A DNA stretch of 64,000 bases, from assembly GCF_004798865.1 (NCBI RefSeq), contig NW_025335505.1, forward strand, positions 15,116,354-15,180,353, given 5' to 3'. The stretch's first letter is position 1. Each line of letters starts with the position of its first letter. The notes beneath the pieces are model-generated. The model made no database searches. It was not told the DNA's origin and saw only the letters and a list, made by a program, of their open reading frames with translations. This stretch comes from Varanus komodoensis (taxonomy: Eukaryota; Chordata; Lepidosauria; Squamata; Varanidae). The position numbers were made by a program, and so were the translations under genes. Shown here in pieces: positions 35,267-48,800 of this stretch.

Positions 35267-36235
35267 ATACTTATACCATGACCCACAGGCTTAGAATCTT
35301 GTATTTTTCAGTTTTCAAACTGAATGTGACATAGCCTTAATCCTGAAAATGAGCAGTGTAGGCTTGGTTGCTATGGTAATCATCATGGCATCAATACTCC
35401 ACACATCATCTTACAGCTTATCCCTTGAGATCTTAACTCTGGAGTGAGTTTAGACCCTTTCAATGTCATGGGGCAGTATTAGAGATGACTTATATGATTA
35501 AACAGCTAATGAAAATGGATTACACCAGTGTACACCCCAGTTCTATTAATGCCAACAATGCTACAGATAATTAACTTGCCCTCCCCAATCACCATGTAGT
35601 CAACACAGATATCAGATGCACATGTCTATGTTTAACAAGCCAATGAAATGTTTGTTCAAATAAGTATTTTCCAACTGAAGAAACTAAAGTGGTAGCAAAA
35701 TTATTTAACCTGCTTGAAAAATATTTTGGCATATTAAAGAAAAGTTTATCATGAATTGTGCACTACACACATAAATGATTCTATTAATGTTACCATAGAC
35801 AAATGGAGGGCCCAGATTTGTCAAGTAATTAAGATTGGGGAAATATCCTTTAGAAGGAAGGAATTTTTTTTTGTATGTTAAATACAGAAGTAAATCTTTA
35901 ATAATGGAACAGAATAATGCAATTATCAAATGAACCCCTAAATCATGCATCAAATAAATAAATATTACTGGACTTACTTTACAAAGGAATTCTAGGGGGT
36001 CTGCAATACTTGTCTTTAGTTCTGCCTTAAGACTTTTATAACATTAAATTTAGACTTTTTCTTTTAAAATCCAAAATTCAAGAAGGTATAACTTTTCAGA
36101 AACTATACTAACTAAAATAAAAATACACTTATGAAACTTCCCAAAGGCATGTTACCCGTTAACTGTTTCTAACGCTCAGTAATATTTCACTCCAGGCTGA
36201 AAACAACCCTGTGTATTAACAAGAATAAAGTTGCA

Positions 36236-36241
36236 TTTATT
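36236..36241 (-). promoter_or_regulatory. candidate proximal poly(A) signal of TMX3
   Basis: TTTATT on the plus strand reads AATAAA on the TMX3 strand, about 320 bases after the stop codon. Such hexamers are frequent by chance in AT-rich DNA, so use is unproven. Confidence 0.35.
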
Positions 36242-36560
36242 TTGCCACATTGTTAAAAACACGAGACTGGAGATAAGACCAAACCCCACCCCCACACACA
36301 CATTTTCTTCATCCAACTGCAGTCTGCATCCATGTAAAATAACCCACAAATCTAATGTGTTTTCCAGCAGTAAAAAGCTTGTATAAGACTTCAAAATCCA
36401 GATTCTCACCCATTCCTCTTCACAGCCAAGCAATTTGAATGCATGCATGTAAATCAGGCAAAATGGTCCTCATCTCTGAAGGTCACAGGTAAATAACTGA
36501 ATTCAATAAATAAGTCTCTATTTGGAAGTTCTACAGAAAACAACTTTTTAATTAAGCAAT

Positions 36561-36827
36561 TTAGTCTTTTTTCTTTTCTAATATGCTTTTCTGTTCTTGT
36601 TCTCCATCTGGAAGTTCTACCAGGCTTTCGTTGTTTTCCTCCTCTTGTTCTTCTTCAGTGTCTTCATCAGTCAGATCCCTACCTGTAGTATCCTTCTTAG
36701 ATCTTTCTACTTCATCTGATCCTCCCTCAGGGTCAGCAGTGCAAATCCCGTAACACATGATGCTGATGACACCCAGTGGTAGACCAAACAGAAAGCAGCC
36801 CAGAAGGGGGGAAGTCCTGAAAACAGA
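36561..36827 (-). CDS. TMX3: TMX3 last coding exon: membrane span, acidic tail, KKKD, stop
   Basis: The coding part is 267 nt including the TAA stop at 36561-36563. It starts SVFRTSPLLG, crosses the membrane with CFLFGLPLGVISIMCYG, then has a Glu/Asp-rich cytosolic tail (EDTEEEQEEENN) and ends LEKKKD. KKKD fits the di-lysine ER-retrieval rule. The acidic tail is the least conserved part compared with remembered mammalian sequence. Confidence 0.97.
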   Translation of the reverse strand, partial: SVFRTSPLLGCFLFGLPLGVISIMCYGICTADPEGGSDEVERSKKDTTGRDLTDEDTEEEQEEENNESLVELPDGEQEQKSILEKKKD

Positions 36828-39800
36828 CTGTTGAGAATTAAACAACCATCAGTGACACTTTCACAACATTTGGAGTATTTTGAAGGTGCTTTCCCAAACA
36901 ATGCATAAACATTCCTTCATGTGTACTGAGAATCTCTGTGTGAAAATCACAAATTCTTCCCTAACATAGCCTTATATTTGAGTTTCTCCTGCAGTCCTTC
37001 CTTTTCCTACTGAGCCATGCCCCTTTTCCTACTGAGCCATGGCGCTAGGTTGAAGTTCTCATTACTGGAACATCCTAAGTATAGTTAAACTGTGAAATAA
37101 AAGGTGCACTGCAGCGCTTATCTTAATTTTTTTTTAAAAAATTAGGGTTATTATCCAAAAATTAGGGTGACTTTCTGCCAGAAGGACAAACACAGCTGGC
37201 AGATCTGTGCGTTATCTGTACCTTGCAGCTTTTGCTACATTCCCCAAGTCTGTTCTAGAAGGGTGGAGGAGTGTGCAGTGAGAAGGAAATGAAATGAAAT
37301 TAAACTCTCATTCTGGGAGTAGAACTCCATTTACGTCATGTTGGGCGTAGTATTTATGTTTTAGAATTTACGTTCATTTTGCTGAAGTCTCCTATTCATT
37401 CATTTAAAACTTTTCTATACTGTCCAACTACAATAGTCTTGAGAGTTTTTCCACCTTACCCAACAGTGTATCTTCCCTCTACCCTTTTGCTTTTGACAAA
37501 TCACTAAGAAATTACTAAAACTACCTTAATTATTTAATCTTAGAGCAAACCCAAAAAGTAGTTATGAGAGTATCTATTTAACAACCATGTGAAAAAATCA
37601 TTGTTGTTATGGTAGCTATTTGTGTTTCTGGTAGGACCACCCAACATCCAGATTTTCACTGAGATTCAATCATCAGTTCAGAAAAAGAAAAGCTGGGTGA
37701 GATAGTAAAGTATATGCAGTAAGTACAGGAACAGCTTATAGTCTGAGTGAATGCTATCCTCATACAGTTACAACAGCCTTCAGGTGCCCACCATCCTATG
37801 GGTAATGGGAGCTGAAGAACAACACTATTGGGTAGGGGACCAGGCATCTGAAGACTCAGCTAAAAAATCCAGCAGTAGCTGGCATACAGAGTGCCAGCAA
37901 TACACTGCAAATTTTCAGAAAACTGAGCCGCTAAGAGTATGGATCCATCTTGCTGCTGCAACAGCAAGATTAATAATAGAAAAGAATCGGAAGGCGAAAT
38001 GGGATTTCCAGTTAACTGAAGGTATAAAGAAATTAGAAACATAGTTGTTAATTCTAAGTTGAAAAAAGAGTTGACAAATAGGAAAGGTTTTATGAGATTT
38101 GGGACCTGCTTATTGAATATGCATTAATAAAAGTTAATAAACCTTTGGATGATTCAATGCAATTTTGGATGGAAAGGGGTATTCCTGAAAGAGCGCAAAT
38201 TTAGAAGAAGTAAAGGAGGAGGAGGAAACAAATAATTACTATGTAGCTAAGCTGCCAATGGAAGAGTGTACTAGCTATCTTCTCTATTTTCTTCTTTTTT
38301 AATATTTTGTAATGTCATGGCAGCAACCCACACAATGAGTTTTGATAAACAATATGGCTGAATGGATAGGACTTAACAAGGAGAGGTTGATTTTGACAAG
38401 ATATTAATGCTCCATCTGTTTCATAATAAAAAATTCAAATCATCCACTAATTCCTGTCCCACAATCCCTAGGCTGAAAAAATTGTTTTAAAACAATGATA
38501 AATTATGAGCAATTAATATAAGAAATGTATTCCACGCTAGACTTGTGTGATCAAATGAAAATTCAGTGGGCTCATTTGGATGCTGTACCTATTTTAAATT
38601 TGATAAGAATTCACTTACTCCTATAGTAGACTTGGCATCATAAATTATTCTCTTAATTCGTTGAAGAATTCCATCTCCTCCCTGTGCCTAAAATATGAAA
38701 GGTAAAAGCAGTCATCAGCAGTATTCACTTACATTTCAACTTTCATTCACCTTACTGGCCTTACCAGTAATTACTTAGATAGCTACCACTTTTCCACTGA
38801 GGTAATTGCCTTCTAAAGGCAGGAAGATCTGCACTTTGTATTTTGAGCATTGTCAGAAGGGTTTGCTTAAAAGAGATGTACTGTTAGAGCTCCTCTCATA
38901 GTTTTTTTTTAAATTTTGCCAAATACTTAGTAGGTTGTTGTTGTTAGTCGCGAAGTCGTGTCCGACCCATCGCGACCCCATGGACAACATTCCTCCAGGC
39001 CTTCCTGTCCTCCACCATCCCCTGGAGTCCACCCAAGCTCACACCAACTGCTTCAGTGACTCCATCCAGCCACCTCAGTCTCTGCCGTCCCCTTCTTCTT
39101 TTGCCATCTGTTGTTCCCAGCATTAGGTTCTTCTCCAGGGAGTCCTTCCTTCTCATTAGGTGGCCAAAGTGTTTGAGTTTCATCTTCGGGATCTGGCCTT
39201 CTAAAGAGCAGTCAGGGTTGATCTCCTCTAGGACTGACCGGTTTGATCACCTTGCGGTCCAAGGGACTTGCAGGAGTCTCCTCCAGCACCACAATTCAAA
39301 GGCCTCAATCCTTTGGCGCTCAGCCTTCCTTGTGGTCCAGCTTTCACAGCCATACATTGCAACTGGGAAAACCATAGCCTTCACTGTACACACTTTTGTT
39401 GGCACGGTGATGCGTCTGCTTTTTAGTATGCTATCTAGATTTGCCATGGCTTTCTTCCCCAGGAGCTACCGTCTTTTAATTTCTTGGCTGCAGTCCCCAT
39501 CTGCGGTGATCCTGGAGCCCAGGAAAATAAAATCTGTCACTACCTCCATTTCTTCCCCTTCTATTTGCCAGGAAGTGAGTGGACTGGATGCCATGATCTT
39601 AGTCTTCTTAATGTTGAGGTTCAAGCCAACTTTTGCACTCTTCTCCTTCACCCACTTCAAGAGGCTCTTTAGTTCCTCTTCACTTTCTGCCATGACAGTG
39701 GTACCATCTGCATATCTGAGGTTGTTGATCTTTCTCCCAGCAATCTTAATTCCAACTGGTGATTCATCTAGGCCCACCTTTCTCATGATGTGCTCTGCAT

Positions 39801-42800
39801 ATAAATTAAATAGGCAGTGTGACAGTATACGGCCTTGCCGACCTCCTTTCTCAATTTTGAACCAATTAGTGGTTCTGTGTGCAGTTTTCACTGTTGCTTC
39901 TTGACCCGCATATAGGTTTCTCAAGAGACAAATAAGATGGTCTGGTACTCCCATCTCTTTAAGAACTTGCCACAATTTGTTGTGATCCACACAATCAAAA
40001 GCTTTAGCATAATCAATAAAGCAGAAGTAGATGTTTTTCTGGAACTCCCTAGCTTTCTCCATGATCCAGCGTATGTTGGCAATTTGATCTCTAGTTCCTC
40101 TGCCTCTTCGAAATCCTGCCTGTACTTCTGGTAGTTCTCGGTCCACATACTACTGGAGCCTAGCTTGTAGGATTTTGAGCATCACTTTGTTAGCATGTGA
40201 AATGAGTGCAATGGTGCGGTAGTTTGAACATTCTTTGGCATTGCCCTTCTTTGGGATCGGAATGTAAACTGACCTTTTCCAATCCTGTGGCCACTGTTGA
40301 GTTTTCCAAATTTGCTGGCATATTGAGTGTAGCACTTTTACTTTTACTTTTATTGGTTAGCACTTTTACTTTTAGTAAGTAGTACTGTGATTTAACTATT
40401 CATTTATCCATGTATCTTTCTCAGCACAGAGCCTATTTTGCTCACTTTCTTAACTCTTTTCAGTGTTCTCTTTCTCACAATACCATTCATTTCTAGCACT
40501 ACTAAAGTCTACCAATGGATCAGCATAATACAGTTAATTATACTACAGATGCACCCAAATACTAAAATGCTAGTAATGTTCTCAAGACTCCTTTGCTTTT
40601 ACTTTTCAAGAAGCTGAAGTTAATCTAAAACAATGGAAATGCAGTAGAAAAGCTAGTGAATTGTTTAACCAGATTTGGATAATTCATAAAGCTATGAAGA
40701 GGTTTTAGTATACAGAAAGACTTACTTCTGCAGTGCCTTCCAAGATCTCATTAATGAACTGGACCATATCCTCAGTGTTCTCAATAGGTTTATGGGGTAG
40801 GAAATACTGTTGATTGGATGTGTTCAGTACAACAATAGTGGGGATTTTCACATCACTAAAACAGTAAAAACCAAACAACTCATTTTAAAGCCCTTATCAG
40901 CCTATAGTTCATAAATGAAAAGCATGGGGAATTTATTTATTTATTTATTTATTTGTGGGCATTAGAAAAAAATAGGAAGTAGATATTGCAACAACTTGGT
41001 CTTATTAGTATCTTGTTGTTGTTGTTAGTCATGAGGTCGTGTACGACCCATTGCGACCCCATGGACAACATTCCTCCAGGCCTTCCTGTCTTCCACCATC
41101 CCCCGGAATCCACTTAAGCTCACGCTGACTGCTTCAGTGACTCCATCTAGCCACCTCATCCTCTGCCATCCCCTTCTTCTTTTGCCATCTATTGTTCCCA
41201 GCACTAGGCTCTTCTAAAGAGCAGTCAGGGTTGATCTCCTGTAGGACTGACTGGTTTGATCGTTTTGCGGTCCAAGGGACTCGCAGGAGTCTCCTCCAGC
41301 ACCACAATTCAAAGGCCTGAATTCTTCGGCGCTCAGCCTTCCTTATGGTCCAACTTTCACAGCCATACATTGCAACTGGGAAAACCATAGCCTTGACTAT
41401 ACATACTTTTATTAGTATCCTGTAGACCTTAAATATAGCCATTTTATATCCATGGGATTGGTTAAACAGTTCATTTCTTACATAAAGATCAAACAGTAAT
41501 TCAAGTACCTCAAAGGCTGTCACAAAGTGAAAGGTCAAGATCTCTTCTGGCTGATACCAGAGTGTAGGGCATGGAATAATCAAGTGAAGTTGTGACAACC
41601 CAGGTTTAGGCTAAATATCAGGAAAAGTTTCCTCACTGTCAGAGCAATATGATAGTGGAACCAGTTGCTTAGAGAGGTTGTGGGAACTCCCACACTAGAG
41701 ACATTCAAAAAGAAACTGGACAGTCATCTGAGTGGGATGGTGTGACTTGGCATCCTGAAATAGCAGGTTAGATCCATTGGCCTTCATGGCCCCTTCCACT
41801 CTGCTGTGTTATGAAATAGCACAGTGGTGGTTATCTAATCTTAAGAGTCCAAGAATTTTGAAGAGTTCTACCACATTCTGCCTAATGTCTATGCACTGAT
41901 TCCCGGCTTTATTATCCTACACCAGATACTAATTGTGCAGTTTTAATACTTACTCAGTGGTTGACTAGGATGAGGTACTAGAGATACTACAACTGAATCC
42001 ATAAGAAAATAGTGGTCAGCAAGACATGTGGTTCAAGGATGATGAAGGTCACAAGAACAGATGGTCATAAAGTTTCCCTAGATTGTTTTAGTAGTTGCAT
42101 TGGGCTTCCTGCTAACATCTACAATGTGCCTAAATATGTAATTGTAATTCACTGCAGTAAGTCAGCAGTATCTTCCACCAATTATGCAGTAATTTGCCAT
42201 ACAAGCCACATGCCTGGAACCAAGTAGCTGGCCTTTTTTACATTATTTCGGTTTCTCATGTAGGCTAAGATAAGGAGAGCTAAACTTCCTTTGCTATTAC
42301 TTATGGAAACTTAACAGCCAGAACTGAATAGAGCAGCTCATTTCTATGAGCTATATATGTGACAGTGGAAAGCTTCTGATAAAGCGTAAGGGCTAAGAAG
42401 GATATTATTCCATTGAAAAAGTTCATAATGCAACACCATAGGTGTATTTCTGATTCACCTTCAACATATGACAGATTCATACTCCTCTCTTACTCCCCAA
42501 ATGTATGTGATTACAAAAGAAGTTTCAGTGAGTATGTAAAAGCAAAAAAAAATAAATAAAAGTGATGGTACAATTCTTATAATATAAAGTACAAATGAGT
42601 GTCAGCTTTATTTTCAACTCCTCTGCCTGCTATCCAATATTGCCATCTAGTGGGAAAGTGATGTACAAACTTCAAATATTTTTTCTTGCTTAACTATAGC
42701 ATTCATGCCTCATTGTATTATAAAGGGCTTCAAGCCAAATATTTAAAAATAAAACAATTACAAAAATGCACGAACAATAAATCTGAGAAATGAGTATAAC

Positions 42801-45800
42801 TGACACAGACAACTTACAGGACTATTTTCCAGGTACAAGACAACCTTAGAGTTCCTTAGAGCCACCATGCAAAACTTTCCAACATACACTGAACAAGACC
42901 AGATTTAAACGCTTCATCATACAGTGTTCAAATTTAGCAGTTAACCATCATCTTTAGCAGCTTATAAACCTATTTTCTGTATATAAGAGTAACAGGAATT
43001 ATACTACATGTAGAAGTCATTAACTAATTGCATAGAATTTCATAAAGCCATATACTTACTCCATTAGTAAACTATTAATGTATTCATTTCCATCCATGTG
43101 ACCAAACTGGAAGTTCCTGTAAACAGGAAATTCACAAAATTGTACATTAAACTTAAAATACAGACAAATAGGCTGTGTTTTGCAAATGTGGTTCCAGAGG
43201 CTCCCCCAATCTTTTGGAGTAAATTTTCAGGAACAGGTGGAGCTGCAAAAGAGGGTAAAATCACTCTCCCTTGTTTCTGTTAATGATAGCCTCTGCTTAC
43301 TGACTATGTTTTATACAAAATACTTTAAGTTCTAACTAGATTATTTAAGTTGATTTCAGCATACAATATCCTTACATACAATTACAAGTCAACGTATTTT
43401 GATACTTAGGTAAGACACAGGGCTTCCAGTAAAATGCTGCTACGTGTCATCACATCTAAAATGTGCTCTTTTTCAGAAATTCCCTCTACCACAATAACAT
43501 AAGTATTGCATGTAACTATATGTAAGCATTCTAAAAGTATATTATGTAATTTATTCCTATGAGCATGCTTAGTTTTCATAGAATCTTTGAATAGGTGGTG
43601 TTAAAAGGAACTACTCTATTAGGTTTTGTTTTGCTTTTTTAGGGATTTTTTCTGCAAAGCTTGGGGTTCCCCTAAGAGTGCTGGTGCCTCTTTTTTGCCT
43701 TTTGGTCAAAGCCTGTTGATATACACCACCACACATCACTCAAATTCTCTGTTAGAAGACATGATCCTAAAACTTGAACAAGTTGATGAACAACACTGCA
43801 ATTTATTTATTTATTTATTTATTTAAAACATTTCTATGCTGCCCCCATTGCAACAAAGCCTCGGGGCGGCTCACAAAGAATACATAAATACATAAATAAT
43901 AACAATACAACAATTTTTTAAAAAAATTGTTTAAAAACCCCCAGTGCATTCTTGGCTAAAAATTTAAAATCCTATTAATTAAATAATTTAACAATTAAAA
44001 TAAGTTTTAAATAAAAAGGTCTTAGCCTGGCACTGAAAAACAAATAACGACGGCGCCAGGCGGACCTCTCTGGGGAGCGCATTCCACAGATGGGGCACCA
44101 CCACAGAGAAAACCCTCCTCCGGGTACTCACCCTCCTAATATCATTCACAGAGGGTTCCCGAAGAAGGGCAGCTGTTGCTGATCTCAAGGGACGGGAGGG
44201 CATATATAGGCGCAAGCGTTCCTTTAGATACCCAGGACCCAAGCCGTTTAGGGCTTTATAGGTCATAACCAACACCTTGAATTGAGCCCAGACTTCAACT
44301 GGGAGCCAGTGGAGCTGACGGTGAACTGGGGTTATATGAGAACAACACCCAGTCCTCGTCAGCAACCTGGCAGCTCTATTCTGCACCAATTGAAGTATCT
44401 GGACCGTCTTCAAGGGTAGCCCCATGTAGAGCGCGTTACAGAAATCTAATCGGGAAGTTACCAGCGTGTGTGTCACTGTCGCCAGGCAGTCGTTCTCCAG
44501 GAAGGGACGCAGCTGATGTATCAGCCAAAGCTGAAGGAAGGCCCTCCTCACCACCACCGTCACCTGAGCTTCTAGAGACAGCTCAGGGTTGAGGAGCACT
44601 CCTAAGTTGCAAACCCTGTCCCTCAGAGGGAGTGCAACCCCATTTAGGACTATTTACTTTTGTATTTGTTCTATTATGTAAATAATTGTGTATTTGATGC
44701 CAGTAATGAATGACTTCTGATGATACAGTCATATACAAGTCAAAATACAATCATACATAAATAACTGATCTCATTCTACTAAGAGAAAGCAGGAAGCATG
44801 TAGAGTCTGTGCAACATAAAAGTCCCTGCACTACTGCTTTGTGGACTATCTTCCCATTCTCTAGTCCTAGTAGATTATGCTTAACCATCCCGTTTTTAAT
44901 ATTCTCACAATATATATTTTCACACTATTTTCACTGCAAAATAGAATTGGCAAAAAAAGGATCTTGTTCAATTGCTTTATCCACTCCACAAGTGATCCAC
45001 TGCACAAGTTTTCTACAGCTGCATAAAAAATGCTGAATGCTATAAGTCATCCAGGGAAACTGAGTTTTGACATTTACTTAAAACTTGTTTCAGGCTCAGA
45101 CAGATTTTAGGGGAACATGTGCATATGAGGGAGGGCTTGCTAATATCTAGCTAAGGGAAAGCCAGAAGTATGTACAGAAAGGTACAGAATACAGCTTTGG
45201 AACTAAAAGGAGAGGATGAAGAGAGCTGAAGCAGCCCTATGCCTGGCATATACCTTATAGGCAATTCCAGCCTTTTCCAGTTCCCCAAATGTTCTTCCCC
45301 CAGTTACCACAGCTCAGCTGGGAAGAAACTTCAATAGTTTTTAACCTGGGTTCTGGTAGCAGTCTTGGGTCCTGGCAACAATAAGGTTCTACTACCTTTT
45401 TTTCTTACCACAGAATTTGTCCAGGCAGAGAATGAGGACACAATGTCTAGCTAGAAGGGACTGAAAGTTTAAGGAAGTACATAAATAGCTTAAATATATT
45501 CTAAGCTATTTATGCATTCCCCTAAACACTAGCTCATTTGCTTCAGTAGTAGCATACACCATTCTAAGTAACTGCCTTAGTTAAATGAAATCCATGGGTG
45601 GCAACATTACACTAGGACTTTGCTATCTCCTTTGCTGGACCTTGATCTCTGTGAACAAAAGAACTGTACTGAGAATGATGGTGTCAGGACAATCTTTAAT
45701 AACTGCAACCAAGGATTTGACATTGTGTCCGTGTATCCAAACGCTAAAACAAGAGAAAGGATCTTGCACTTTATGCTCTATTGGCTGTTTCTGCAAATGG

Positions 45801-48800
45801 ATGGCCACTGGAGCTACAATTAGCAATCAATGTGGTTAACTACTCTGAGTAGATATGGGAGATGATAAACCAAATTCTAGCATCAACAGATTTAACTCGC
45901 TCTGCTAATATATATAACTCCTTTGAGCATATCTATTCCTAACTGAGCAGACCACTGTCTATCCATTTTTGATATTTGAAGGGAGGGTAAAGAACAAATA
46001 CTTGTCCCTATGGACAAGTATCCAGTTAGGGCTTAAGATGAGCAGAAATGCCTATATATAACTATTATGGAGCTGTAATATGTACTTGTGTGGTCTCTGT
46101 GAAATTAAAATCTATCTGTGCAGGCCTGAGGTTTGGTTTTGCTATGGTCCAAGGCATGTGTAGTGACATTAAGAAGGAGGAAGCGAAAAAAGCTTTGAAT
46201 ATTGTTAAATGGGGCCTGGTTCAGGTAAAGTTGATTCTGATTGGCTGGGGATTCTAGTTAGGTATAAGAGAACAGTTGTGCAATGACAAAATATGACAGC
46301 TGAAGACTACAAGGTCAGAGAAGAAATCAACGGAGAAAGATGAAGACAATCTAACAGTTAGTGTGCAGTATTTGAAGAGACTTAGAGAAAGCTGAGGAAA
46401 AATGGAATAGCTAAGGCCTGAATATTTTGCTATTCTTTTTCTGTGAGATAATATTAGGTGACTGGTGAAGATCAGGATTTGGGAGCACTTGGTTGTTTTA
46501 TTCCAGGATGTTACCTTAGGTTCTTGCCAGATGAACATTACACCAAAAGGAAGTAAAAATTCAGATAAACCATCTAAGCAGCCAGTCATACAGTGATACC
46601 AAAAGAAAACTGTACCCCAGAACTGGATATAGTTATAAGGCTATTTGGCTGAGGCAGAGGTTTAGGGAATTTGGCCTCAGATTAAAAAAAAATAAAACCC
46701 TTAGAAGTTTTTAACAACAACAGTGTCTAAAATAAGTCAAATCATTTAGAAGTCTTTTGAAAACATACCCTAGGTACTGAATACTTGAATTCATGTTCAA
46801 AATCTTGAGGCTGCTGGTCTAGAATGCTGCAGACAGGCTGTTGGCCAAGGTTGTTTATATTAAGCATGACACTTCTTTGCTACAATGCCTTCAATGACTA
46901 CCAGGTCATTTCTAGGAACAATTCAAAGTGTACCTTTGGACCTATGAAACCTTGTATCACTTGGGACTGGATTACCTGAAAAGCATCCTTTCCTGCTATG
47001 AACCTTTAAGACCAGCAGTGACATTTCTTTTTGTCCTGTCAATGTCTGAATTGCAGTACCGTTTTAGCACCTAGGCTCTGAAACACTTTTCCTAGGAAGG
47101 CTCATTTAGCCCTTTTGCTGGGGTTTTCAAGTGACAGGTAAGTATCTTTTTTATCTTATCTTATCTTATCTTACTTTGCTGTTTTATACCTCTGCATGTT
47201 TTATATAATTTACTCTGTTTTATGTTGAACCTTATCCTATTTATTGTTATAGATGTTGGGCAGCATTGCACAGAAAGGTATGACAAAATTAAAAGTTTAA
47301 ATAAAACTAACTTTAAATTAAATAAACAAATAAAACATTTTTCTGTGACTAGTATGCATGTGGAGGCATGCCTATGCACACAATCTGAAAGTGTAAATAA
47401 GGTAAATTATTAAGGTATTTACACTGCAACATGATATACCTATTTACTTAGAAATAAGCCCCACTAAATTTAATACGGTACTTCTAAGTAACATATATAG
47501 GACTCTACTATACTGTTTCTTCCATTTATCTCATAAACTTAAGAGTTTTTCAAATAAAGATGCTTTATCCAGATATCACAAATAATTTCTTTATGTCACT
47601 ATCAAAACTGCTAGAGTTCAAAATCTTTTCTTAACACTGAATACAGTAAGGACAATCTAAAAATAATACATCGTAATGCATGCATACTTACCTGTGGAAG
47701 TGATCTCTATAATTTTTAGCAACATCCTGAACAATAGACTTCAACCTGTAAGATAAGATTTTTACATATAAACAGAGAAACAGACTAACTCTCAAAATAT
47801 ATTCAAAGCTAAATTCCTCAGCTTCCACCCTTATCAGCATTTATAATGTTAAGCGGAAAGGAAGAGTGGCAATTTGGAATACCAGGAGATAAAAATTCTT
47901 CAGGGGAAAAAAATACAGAGGTACAACTGGTTTAATACAATTTATTCTGCAAGTTAAGGCCATCTGGACTTAGAGTTCTCTTTTTGTCTAGCTTGTTAGT
48001 GCTATTTGTTCTGCCACAAGTTGCTGTAGGTTTGAGAGTTGTATGGGGGTGGAGGGGTAAAAAATGCAGGTTTTGTTTGCAGAAAACTTATTTAATTTCT
48101 ATAATGCGCATTAGTTAAGACAAATTCCTTGTTCTTAGCTCCACTGTAGATTTTCTTACATATTTCATGTGACATCCATTTTTTTCCATTCCATAAATAG
48201 ATTGCACTGATGGAAGTGCATATTACCAACTGTCTAATGCAATCAGTTTTATTAGCAATTGTGCTCCTAAAAGAAGTGGCTTCTTGGCAGTAACTGCAAA
48301 TAACATAATGTACTAATTTACACTGGTGGCATGCTGGGTTGCAAATATCTTGTTTAAGTGCTGCTTTAGCTAACAATTTATACTGATTGGGTGGTTTTCT
48401 GAATGTGATGCATGATAGTGAAAGATAGTGTCCCTATTATATCCTGTGGTGCTCCTTTAATGGAAGCTATTCATTCTCCTATTCATTCATGCAAAACTAG
48501 ACTCAAAATTCTTAGTTCACATGACCTTAACCAGGATAACAATTCATAAGCACTTTAACACTCATGTCTGTCTTTTTCCCTCTTCATGAATTTTTACCTC
48601 CCAGCATTCCAAATGATCATTTTTTGTATCCATTTAATGTACAGTTACTAATGAGGGTGGAAGTCAAAAGGTTTACCTTGAAACATGTACTGAAATTACT
48701 CTGTTTCTATTACTCTACAAACAGACATGTATATCCACAGTTATCTAACAATTCATATATAAAATAGACAAGTTAACTACAAGATGCTCTCATTCAGTTC

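Larger units (their letters stand above)
34100..36560 (-). other. TMX3: probable TMX3 3' untranslated region
   Basis: About 2.4 kb after the stop codon holds no open frame of note and no recognisable transposon, while both neighbouring sides carry many. That absence, and the AATAAA-type signals at both ends, suggest transcribed 3' UTR with short and long forms. It includes a GCGA/GA microsatellite at 35229-35266. The outer limit is inferred, not seen. Confidence 0.45.

Noticed and set aside
43988-44599. 203-codon open frame as a host gene
   Set aside because: It is the reverse transcriptase end of an L2-type LINE, ending in an ATTT-rich tail.
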